DNA of 14,864 bases from an uncultured Eubacteriales bacterium (GTDB taxonomy: Bacteria > Bacillota > Clostridia > Oscillospirales > Butyricicoccaceae), in contig CAKUAK010000090.1 in the NCBI GenBank assembly GCA_934636325.1, forward strand, positions 1 through 14,864, given 5' to 3'. This document shows positions 1 through 5,721 of the stretch, one piece after another. Position 1 is the first letter of the stretch. Each line of letters begins with the position of its first letter. The notes under the pieces were generated by a model. It did no database searches, had not been told where the DNA came from, and saw nothing but the letters and a program-made list of their open reading frames with translations. The translations under genes and the position numbers were made by a program.

Positions 1-211
1 GGCGGTTCTTCGGCTTATGCAGGCCGGGAGTATCGAGAAAGACCATCTGGCAGTCGTCCTCTGTCAGAACGCCGGTTATGCGGGTCCTCGTCGTCTGCGG
101 CTTGTCCGAAACGATGGCTATCTTTGCGCCGCAGAGGGCGTTCATAAGTGTCGATTTGCCGACGTTGGGGCGTCCGACCACCGAAAATATACCTGTTTTA
201 TCAACTGCCAT
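1..211 (-). CDS. era: GTPase Era, N-terminal part (runs off the left edge)
   Basis: Era is a membrane-associated GTPase that binds the 3' end of 16S rRNA and helps mature the 30S subunit. Only the first 70 codons are present. They show the G1/P-loop GRPNVGKST (about residues 14-22), the switch I stretch with PQTTRTR (about 44-50) and the G3 motif DTPG (about 61-64) followed by LHKPKN, an Era hallmark. The ATG at 211-209 is preceded by AAAGGG at a suitable distance, and the stop of ybeY lies only 4 bases upstream, so the two are co-transcribed. The KH RNA-binding domain would lie beyond the edge. The identification rests on both motifs and gene order. Confidence 0.95.
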   Translation of the reverse strand, partial: MAVDKTGIFSVVGRPNVGKSTLMNALCGAKIAIVSDKPQTTRTRITGVLTEDDCQMVFLDTPGLHKPKNR

Positions 212-215
212 TTTT

Positions 216-713
216 CTATTCCCTTTCAAGACCCATGGAGGTCATAACGGTCTCTTCCATATGACGCATGCGTTTTTTCTGTTCTCCCTCGTCGAGATGG
301 TCGTACCCCACAAGATGAAGCATGCTGTGCACAGTGAGATATGCACATTCGCGGTCGAAGCCGTGGCCGTACTCGCCGGCCTGCTCTCGCGCCCGCTCGA
401 CCGATATTATCATATCGCCCAGCGCCAGCCTGCCTGTTTCGGGGTCTATGTCCATCCCCACATCCTTGGGCGGCTGCCCCTCCGAAAACTCTTCTATCGG
501 GAAGGAGAGCACATCGGTGGCGCTGTCGATCTCACGGTATTCCCGGTTGATCTCCCTTATGCCCTCGTTGTCGGTCAGGGTTATGTCGACCTCGCCCTCA
601 AAGGGATAATCGAAGCTCTCCCATGCCGCGCGGGCCGCCCTGCGTATGAGGCCCTCTGCCTCTTTGTCGCGCAGCGCGCGCTTTCCGTGCATATTTATTT
701 TCAGCTTAGACAT
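216..713 (-). CDS. ybeY: Endoribonuclease YbeY (rRNA maturation factor)
   Basis: YbeY is a zinc-dependent endoribonuclease involved in 16S rRNA 3'-end maturation and 70S quality control. The 165-residue protein has the usual family length. The zinc triad H129-x3-H133-x5-H139 is intact within HSMLHLVGYDH, and the earlier conserved segment around ATDVLSFP (about 65-72) is also present. The ATG at 713 is preceded by AGGATG. The gene follows phoH after 24 bases and precedes era by 4 bases, the standard Bacillota order. It shows no sign of damage. Confidence 0.96.
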   Translation of the reverse strand: MSKLKINMHGKRALRDKEAEGLIRRAARAAWESFDYPFEGEVDITLTDNEGIREINREYREIDSATDVLSFPIEEFSEGQPPKDVGMDIDPETGRLALGDMIISVERAREQAGEYGHGFDRECAYLTVHSMLHLVGYDHLDEGEQKKRMRHMEETVMTSMGLERE

Positions 714-737
714 TATTTTTCATCCTGTCCGGGAGGA

Positions 738-1757
738 TCACTCCCTGTTTTTTATATGAAAGCTCTTTTTCTTGATATCCTTTTTCTGCGCGGCACGGCG
801 CTGTTTTTCCTGGTCGTGCTTTTCATAGGCCTTGATGATGCGGGCGACCAGCTCATGCCTTACGACGTCGCGATGGTCGAAGGTGCATATGGCGATATCG
901 TCGATGCCCTTGAGGACGGTCATGGCCTCCTTAAGGCCGCTGGTCTTTCCGTCCGGAAGGTCGATCTGGGTGATATCGCCGGTTATGACGGCATGTGAAC
1001 CGAAGCCGATCCTCGTAAGGAACATTTTCATCTGCTCGGGTGTCGTGTTCTGGGCCTCGTCGAGTATGATAAAGGCGTCGTCCAGCGTGCGTCCGCGCAT
1101 ATATGCCAGCGGCGCGACCTCTATATTTCCCTTTTCGAGATAGCGGTGATAGGCCTCGGGCCCGAACATATCGAAGAGGGCGTCGTAAAGGGGGCGCAGA
1201 TAGGGATCGACCTTATTCTGAAGATCACCGGGCAGAAATCCCAGCTTCTCTCCGGCCTCGACGGCCGGACGGGTCAGGATTATCCTGTTGACCTGTTTTT
1301 CGCGGAAGGCCGCGACGGCGCATGCGACGGCCAGATATGTCTTGCCTGTGCCTGCCGGGCCGACGCCTACGGTGACGATATTGTTCTTTATGGAATCGAC
1401 ATAGGCCTGCTGTCCCAGGGTCTTTGCCTTCACCGGCTTGCCGCGCACCGTGACGCATATGACCCCCTTGCCCATCTGGGCTATCTGATCCTCACGCCCG
1501 TCGCGCACCAGCGATATTATATAATTGACGTTCTGGGTGGTGATATCCTCTCCGCGGGCGGCAAGGCCGAGAAGTGCGTCGATGGCCTGCCGGGCCTGCA
1601 TGACCTTTTCGGCCTCGCCGGTTATCTTGAGCTCGGTATCGCGGTTTATTATGCTTACATCGTATTCCTTTTCAAGCAGCTTAATATTTTCGTCGAACGA
1701 ACCGAAGAGGTTTATCACCTGCTCGATGCGTTCGACATTGACGACCTGTTCTATCAT
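738..1757 (-). CDS. phoH: PhoH family ATPase (PhoH/YbeZ type)
   Basis: This is a cytoplasmic PhoH-like P-loop ATPase, related to superfamily I helicase cores and linked in many bacteria to YbeY and RNA metabolism. Of 339 residues, about 1-110 form the N-terminal region seen in PhoH proteins with this gene context. The Walker A motif GPAGTGKT is at 133-140, Walker B is at about 229-237 (FIILDEAQN), and the conserved TGDITQIDLP is at 259-268. The C-terminus is a basic Lys/Arg tail from about residue 312. The start has CAGGAG upstream, and the yqfD stop lies 3 bases before the ATG, suggesting translational coupling. Its exact biochemical substrate is not settled for the family. Confidence 0.95.
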   Translation of the reverse strand: MIEQVVNVERIEQVINLFGSFDENIKLLEKEYDVSIINRDTELKITGEAEKVMQARQAIDALLGLAARGEDITTQNVNYIISLVRDGREDQIAQMGKGVICVTVRGKPVKAKTLGQQAYVDSIKNNIVTVGVGPAGTGKTYLAVACAVAAFREKQVNRIILTRPAVEAGEKLGFLPGDLQNKVDPYLRPLYDALFDMFGPEAYHRYLEKGNIEVAPLAYMRGRTLDDAFIILDEAQNTTPEQMKMFLTRIGFGSHAVITGDITQIDLPDGKTSGLKEAMTVLKGIDDIAICTFDHRDVVRHELVARIIKAYEKHDQEKQRRAAQKKDIKKKSFHIKNRE

Positions 1758-1760
1758 CTG

Positions 1761-2945
1761 TCATTCTCCTGTTTGTTCTGCCGGCGACCTTATCCCGGCG
1801 CTTTCTTCACATTCGGCGGTCATTCGTCCGCGTATTACGCCATCCTCGAAGGTAAAGCCGAAATCGGCTCTTTTGACCCCACCGTTCGTCACAAGATCAA
1901 GCACGCCGCGGCAGGTGCTTTCAAGCACCTGAGAGCATTTACCGGCCGAAAGCTCCAGCCTTTTCGGCTCGTATTCCGCATATGTCTCTTTTATGATGCG
2001 CACCGGCAGCCACACCGTGCCGCCGCTGTCGGCCGAAATGTATTCTTTTGTTTTATCATACCACGCAAAGGGGACTTTTTCAATACAGCCGCCGCCCAGC
2101 ACATGTCCGCCCACCTCGACCGACAGCCGTACCCTGCGGCGTCCCGTATACTCTCTTCCGTATATCTCGTCGGGCAGGGCGGCTGTGATATCACGCCATG
2201 TCCGAAGGGTCACGTCGGCCATGGCTCTCACATATCTGACCTCGCCCTGGCTGCTGACCATTTTGCCAGAAACAAGGATATCGCCCGCGTCGACGGTATC
2301 GCCCTGATGGGCCAGCTGATCTCCCTCGAATACCTTTATGTTTTTTATGACCCCGGCCCTGTCGCTTACGATATCGCACGGCGTGTCGTCCTCATGCGGT
2401 ATGGCCTCGCGCCGCTCCCTGATCTCCACCTGCGCCCTTGTTCCCTTTATATTTATGGTCATATAGGCGATATCGTCCCGCCGCATCATTATCCCGAGCT
2501 TTATGACATCGGTGTCGATCGACGATATAGGTCTCCCGGTCTCAAGGCCGAGGCTGCGCAGCTCCAGCAGGAGCCCGCGGGGCGATACCGTCTCGCATCC
2601 CGATATCGTTATCTGCCACAGAAAGCATGTCGACAGGCGGCACAGGGCGGCGCATATAAGCGCCGCCGCCAGCAGCAGGCGGCGCGACGCAAAGGGCTTG
2701 ACGCTGTTCAAAAGCCCACTTCTGCGCAGCACATATATATCGCACATACACCGCTGCCCCATATCCATGACCTCTTCGAGCCTGCCCGACGGCATATATG
2801 CCGTCACCCTATCGGGCGCCGTCCGCCTGACCCTCCATAGTCTGATGCCCTGCAGCCGGCATTGATCAAGCAGGCGCTCGCAGGAGGCCGACACGACCTC
2901 GACCTGCGCCCAGCCCCTGACATAACCTATGATACCCCTTATCAT
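1761..2945 (-). CDS. yqfD: Sporulation protein YqfD
   Basis: This is a YqfD-family protein, made in the mother cell under sigma-E in Bacillus subtilis and needed for efficient sporulation; its biochemical role is unknown. The 394-residue protein has the typical length and layout: a soluble N-terminal domain (about 1-80), one membrane segment (about 89-110, RRLLLAAALICAALCR) and a large beta-rich domain. That domain includes the VIKNIKVFEGD segment followed by GDTVDAGDILVSG, reminiscent of a biotinyl/lipoyl-like fold. The ATG at 2945 uses a GGTGA ribosome binding site that contains the yqfC stop codon, so the two genes are coupled. The assignment is firm because of this pairing and the phoH neighbour. 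Confidence 0.92.
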   Translation of the reverse strand: MIRGIIGYVRGWAQVEVVSASCERLLDQCRLQGIRLWRVRRTAPDRVTAYMPSGRLEEVMDMGQRCMCDIYVLRRSGLLNSVKPFASRRLLLAAALICAALCRLSTCFLWQITISGCETVSPRGLLLELRSLGLETGRPISSIDTDVIKLGIMMRRDDIAYMTINIKGTRAQVEIRERREAIPHEDDTPCDIVSDRAGVIKNIKVFEGDQLAHQGDTVDAGDILVSGKMVSSQGEVRYVRAMADVTLRTWRDITAALPDEIYGREYTGRRRVRLSVEVGGHVLGGGCIEKVPFAWYDKTKEYISADSGGTVWLPVRIIKETYAEYEPKRLELSAGKCSQVLESTCRGVLDLVTNGGVKRADFGFTFEDGVIRGRMTAECEESAGIRSPAEQTGE

Positions 2946-2951
2946 GCCGCA

Positions 2952-3233
2952 TCACCGCGCCACGGTCACGCAGACTATCCGGCCGACAAGGGCCAGGCTG
3001 CCGCGGTCCATCTCTTTGATCTCCATATCCGTTCCCTCGACAGACACGGTCAGCTCGCCCGCCGATATCTTTATCAGATCGGGGCCGTATTCGATAAGTC
3101 CGTCATGCTCTTCGATGACAAAGAACCTGTCGCCCTCCAGCTCGATGCGCGGGAGCCCGAAGCCCCCATAGCCCCAAAGATCCATCCGGTTGGCCGCATC
3201 GTATATCTTCTCTTTGATAAAGCCGTTTTTCAA
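2952..3233 (-). CDS. yqfC: Sporulation protein YqfC (TTG start)
   Basis: This is a 93-residue YqfC-family sporulation protein, the usual partner of YqfD and sigma-E-dependent in B. subtilis. The core reads DLWGYGGFGLPRIELEGD, then an 'EEHDGLIEYGPDLIKI' stretch and a C-terminal beta-rich part, as in the family. The frame stays open upstream to an ATG at 3527, but that extension would lie antisense inside ylbJ. A TTG at 3233-3231 has a near-perfect GGGGAGG seven bases upstream and gives exactly the family length, so TTG is chosen. The product initiates with MKNGFIKEKI. It is the first gene of the minus-strand operon. Confidence 0.9.
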   Translation of the reverse strand: MKNGFIKEKIYDAANRMDLWGYGGFGLPRIELEGDRFFVIEEHDGLIEYGPDLIKISAGELTVSVEGTDMEIKEMDRGSLALVGRIVCVTVAR

Positions 3234-3240
3234 AGTAATT

Positions 3241-3248
3241 ACCTCCCC
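3241..3248 (-). promoter_or_regulatory. Ribosome binding site that fixes the yqfC TTG start
   Basis: On the minus strand the bases read GGGGAGGT, an excellent match to the anti-Shine-Dalgarno sequence. It sits seven bases before the TTG codon at 3233 and has no suitably spaced ATG, which decides the yqfC start. Confidence 0.85.
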
Positions 3249-3294
3249 GCGCGGCGAATATACATGCACCAAGTCTGTATCGGGAGGGTCTTTA

Positions 3295-4434
3295 ATGCTG
3301 CATGCTTCGCTGCGCCGCGTTTTTTCTCTGATTTCATTCTGCCTTATCATCTTATTCGCCTGCGGCCTTATCCTATTCACTAAAGATGTGTCGGCCGCCG
3401 CGGCCGGAGCCGTCGATATGTGCCTTAAGGTGCTGGTCCCGTCGCTGCTGCCCTTTTTCGTCATATCCTCACTCTTCATTTCGACCGGCGCTGCCGAAAG
3501 GCTTTCGGGCCGCCTTTCCGGCTTCACATCAAAGCTGCTGGGGCTTCCGGGCGGATGTGCCGCGGCCGTTATGATGGGTCTGGCCGGAGGCTATGCCGTC
3601 GGAGCGCGCACCGCCTTTGACCTTTATGACAAAAGGATCTGCACCGCTGACGAATGTTCCCGCCTTCTGCCTGTCTGCACGACCTGCGGCCCGGCCTATG
3701 TCTTTTCGGCCGTCGGAGCAGCCCTCTTCGGCAGCGTCAGGGCCGGGGCCGTCATCTATATCTGCCATATCCTGTCGGCAATGGTCTGCGGTATGGCTTC
3801 GGGCCTCCTGTCCGGCCAAAGGCGTCAAAAAGCAACGCCGCGAGTTACAAGCCCACTGAGGCCGGTGACGTCCGAAATGTTCACCAAAGCCGTCGCCGGG
3901 GCGGCCGCCGCCATGCCGGGGATATGCGGTTTTGTCATCTTCTTTTCGGCCCTGACGGCATTTCTCTCCCGCTGCGGCCTATTCGATATGATATGCGGCC
4001 TGCTTGGGGCATTTCCAGCGGGACTGACGAGGGCGCTGTCCTCGGGGATCATAGAGATGACCGGCGGCGTCTCGTCCCTGTCGGCCTGCGGCGTCCCTCT
4101 TCCCGCGGCAATGGCCGCGGCGGCTTTTCTTGTCGGCTGGGGCGGGTTTTCGGTCCATTTTCAGATAATGTCCCTTCTCGGCGGCCGCCCAATCTCCATG
4201 CGGACCTACTTCATCTCGAAATCCGCCCAGGCCGTTCTGTGCGCGGCAATGACATACGCCGCCGCTGTGCGGCTTTGGGACGGAGAGACGGTTTTTTATC
4301 CCATATACGCCAACGGATATTACATCGCCAGCCCGGCATACTTCATCATCATTATGGCCCTTTATCTCGGGACGGCGCTTCTGCTATCTCTTCTCATCAC
4401 CTTTGCCGACCGCAGGGCCCAAAGAAAAAAATAA
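3295..4434 (+). CDS. ylbJ: Sporulation integral membrane protein YlbJ (SpoVV)
   Basis: This is a 379-residue polytopic membrane protein of the YlbJ/SpoVV family. In B. subtilis, SpoVV sits in the outer forespore membrane and is needed to move dipicolinic acid from the mother cell into the developing spore. It resembles nucleoside-recognition/gate transporters. Visible family marks are a first helix at about 9-28, PSLLPFFVISSLF (49-61), GLAGGYAVGARTA (95-107), CTTCGPAYVFS (128-138), EMTGGVSSLS (254-263) and GWGGFSVHFQ (281-290). About eight to ten hydrophobic segments are seen. The ATG at 3295 has GGGAGGG upstream; an earlier in-frame ATG would overlap yqfC and lacks a good binding site. It is divergent from yqfC, 61 bases apart. 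Confidence 0.92.
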   Translation: MLHASLRRVFSLISFCLIILFACGLILFTKDVSAAAAGAVDMCLKVLVPSLLPFFVISSLFISTGAAERLSGRLSGFTSKLLGLPGGCAAAVMMGLAGGYAVGARTAFDLYDKRICTADECSRLLPVCTTCGPAYVFSAVGAALFGSVRAGAVIYICHILSAMVCGMASGLLSGQRRQKATPRVTSPLRPVTSEMFTKAVAGAAAAMPGICGFVIFFSALTAFLSRCGLFDMICGLLGAFPAGLTRALSSGIIEMTGGVSSLSACGVPLPAAMAAAAFLVGWGGFSVHFQIMSLLGGRPISMRTYFISKSAQAVLCAAMTYAAAVRLWDGETVFYPIYANGYYIASPAYFIIIMALYLGTALLLSLLITFADRRAQRKK

Positions 4435-4455
4435 AGCGGGGACACATCCCCGCTT
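4434..4455. terminator. Bidirectional rho-independent terminator
   Basis: The hairpin AAGCGGGGA-CACA-TCCCCGCTT has nine perfect base pairs and a four-base loop, and lies between convergent genes. Read on the minus strand it is followed by a long T run (complement of the A-rich 4421-4433), making an excellent terminator for the phosphoesterase/membrane protein operon. Read on the plus strand the following bases are only moderately T-rich, so it is a weaker terminator for ylbJ. The first two bases overlap the ylbJ stop codon. Confidence 0.88.
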
Positions 4456-4466
4456 CTTACTTAAGG

Positions 4467-4718
4467 CTATTTTGTTTTACTCCCGCCATTCTTCTTTTTT
4501 GCCAGACGCTTGGTGCGGATTATTTCATTTATGAAAAGCAGCGCCACCGCCGCCGCAAAAGCTCCCAGTACCCCCCACAGAGTGCCCAGCAGACGCTGGT
4601 TGGCAAGTGTCTTGTCATCGGCCATCATCCACGGGACAAGGCCGGAGCCGAGAAATATGCCGGCCGCAAGAAAGGCCGCGATCTTGACGGCGCGTTTGAA
4701 CTCATTCAGATACTTCAT
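4467..4718 (-). CDS. Small two-helix membrane protein, unknown function
   Basis: This encodes an 83-residue protein starting MKYLNEFKRAVKIAAF. It has two hydrophobic segments, at about 11-33 and 44-66, joined by a short polar loop (MADDKTLANQR), and a strongly basic C-terminus (RTKRLAKKKNGGSKTK). This looks like a helical hairpin in the cytoplasmic membrane with the tail inside. The frame is open further upstream into the phosphoesterase gene, but the ATG at 4718 is preceded by GGGTGGT at a good distance and lies just after that gene's stop (19 bases). It is the last gene before the 4434-4455 terminator. The family is not recognised and no enzymatic motif is seen. Confidence 0.75.
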   Translation of the reverse strand: MKYLNEFKRAVKIAAFLAAGIFLGSGLVPWMMADDKTLANQRLLGTLWGVLGAFAAAVALLFINEIIRTKRLAKKKNGGSKTK

Positions 4719-4737
4719 CTTTTTTACCACCCAAAAC

Positions 4738-5550
4738 TCAAAAACTCTTTTTATGGAATATCTCGCCCTTGGGCGAAACGATGCGGCTGTCAATAAACAG
4801 CTCGCCCTCGCTGTCGACCTCGCACATATTATAGCCGCCGCGGGTCGTGTAATAACAGGTCCGGCCCGATATCTCGATATCAAAGGCCAGAGACTGGCCG
4901 ACGATGTTGAGTATCCCGGCCGCAAAGGATGTGCATATGCGGTGGACGTGGCCGCTGAACAGCGCCGCGAACCTTCCGCCGCGGATGATGCGCTCCATGC
5001 GCGGGCTCATCTCCATGCCGAAGGGCGCAAGCATTGGACATACCGGATGATGGAACATGAGTATATCCTCCGTCCCCGGCCGCGCCGAGGCTATGACCCC
5101 CTCGAGCCAGTCGAGCTGATCGTCGCCGATCGAGCCGTTGAGCCCCTTTTCCCACGCACTGTCGATAGCTATGAAGCGTATCCCCTTATCGGGGAACTCC
5201 ATGACATCGCAATAGGGATGATCTCCGCCGTATCGGTCGCCGAGGAAGCCCTTCCTGAAGGCGTCACGGACGTCATGGTTGCCCATCGCCGCCAGCACCG
5301 GCACGCCGGGGAGATACTTTTCGGTCATCTCACGCAGCGCGGCATAATCATCCTCAGAGCCCTCATGGCAAAGGTCGCCGGTCATGATGAGTGCGTCGAT
5401 ACCCTCGGCCGCCAGCTCTTCAAGCGTTCTTCTGTAAGCACCGGTGGGATCTCCCCCGGCCGCCATGAGCTTTTTTGTCACTTCGCTTGCTGGCTGACCC
5501 GAAAACATAAGATGCATGTCGCTCACATGCCCGAATCTGAACCTTTCCAT
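4738..5550 (-). CDS. Calcineurin-like metallophosphoesterase (CpdA/Icc-like)
   Basis: This 270-residue protein has the complete set of dinuclear metallophosphoesterase motifs: D11-x-H13 (SDMH), G58-D59 (MTGDL), GNHD at 90-93, H167-H168 (MFHHPV) and GHVH at 200-203. The order and spacing match the CpdA/Icc class of cyclic nucleotide phosphodiesterases and related Ser/Thr phosphatase-like enzymes. No signal peptide is seen, so it should be cytoplasmic. The substrate cannot be read from sequence; cyclic nucleotides are one option. The ATG at 5550 has GGAGAGGGTG upstream. It forms a two-gene unit with the downstream small membrane protein, which might tether or modulate it (inference). Confidence 0.9.
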   Translation of the reverse strand: MERFRFGHVSDMHLMFSGQPASEVTKKLMAAGGDPTGAYRRTLEELAAEGIDALIMTGDLCHEGSEDDYAALREMTEKYLPGVPVLAAMGNHDVRDAFRKGFLGDRYGGDHPYCDVMEFPDKGIRFIAIDSAWEKGLNGSIGDDQLDWLEGVIASARPGTEDILMFHHPVCPMLAPFGMEMSPRMERIIRGGRFAALFSGHVHRICTSFAAGILNIVGQSLAFDIEISGRTCYYTTRGGYNMCEVDSEGELFIDSRIVSPKGEIFHKKSF

Positions 5551-5566
5551 ACAACACCCTCTCCTG

Positions 5567-5581
5567 TCAAAACAAGGCCAT
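5567..5581 (-). other. Possible four-codon leader peptide (MALF) ahead of the phosphoesterase gene
   Basis: On the minus strand GAGGTGATC, nine bases complementary to the 16S 3' end, runs directly into ATG GCC TTG TTT TGA. The stop is followed at once by the GGAGAGGG binding site of the phosphoesterase gene. It is out of frame with that gene. It may be a minimal upstream ORF or only a stray Shine-Dalgarno-like sequence. Confidence 0.25.
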
Positions 5582-5599
5582 GATCACCTCTATATGTGT

Positions 5600-5636
5600 A
5601 TATTAACATATTCTGCTGATGATTAAAAGCCGTCAA
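5600..5636 (-). promoter_or_regulatory. Putative promoter of the phosphoesterase operon
   Basis: Reading the minus strand there is TTGACG (5636-5631), but the A/T-rich block after it offers only imperfect -10 boxes. An extended -10-like TGTTAATAT ends near 5600 and TATGTT lies at 5610-5605. The spacing from TTGACG is 20 or more, so the exact pair is uncertain. The 171-base intergenic region between divergent genes must contain a leftward promoter. Confidence 0.35.
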
Positions 5637-5659
5637 CTGTAAATATTGCGGTTTTATCG

Positions 5660-5688
5660 TTGCCCTTTGCCCCGATTCGGTATATAAT
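5660..5688 (+). promoter_or_regulatory. Sigma-A-type promoter of the GT4-CsaB fusion gene
   Basis: A -35 box TTGCCC (5660-5665) is separated by exactly 17 bases from a consensus -10 box TATAAT (5683-5688). Transcription should start near 5695, giving a short leader of about 27 bases. The ribosome binding site GGAGAG lies at 5712-5717. The match is the best vegetative promoter in the window. Confidence 0.8.
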
Positions 5689-5721
5689 TATGAATATAAT
5701 CATTACTATCCGGAGAGATCT

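Noticed and set aside
1146..2840. Long open plus-strand frame (564 codons) opposite phoH and yqfD
   Set aside because: It is antisense to two well-recognised genes, has no recognisable domain and is rich in His, Arg and Pro as expected for a shadow frame in GC-rich DNA.
3234..3294. Sigma-E-like promoter between yqfC and ylbJ (GAATATA at 3256-3262)
   Set aside because: A -35-like match exists, but no good -10 follows at 14 bases, and the start would fall on the ylbJ ribosome binding site.
3234..3527. N-terminal extension of yqfC to an upstream ATG (191 residues in all)
   Set aside because: The extension is low-complexity, lies antisense in ylbJ, and the TTG with GGGGAGG gives the exact family length.
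4719..4925. Upstream extension of the small membrane protein into the phosphoesterase gene
   Set aside because: The extra residues are a shadow of the phosphoesterase frame; the ATG at 4718 has its own binding site after that gene's stop.
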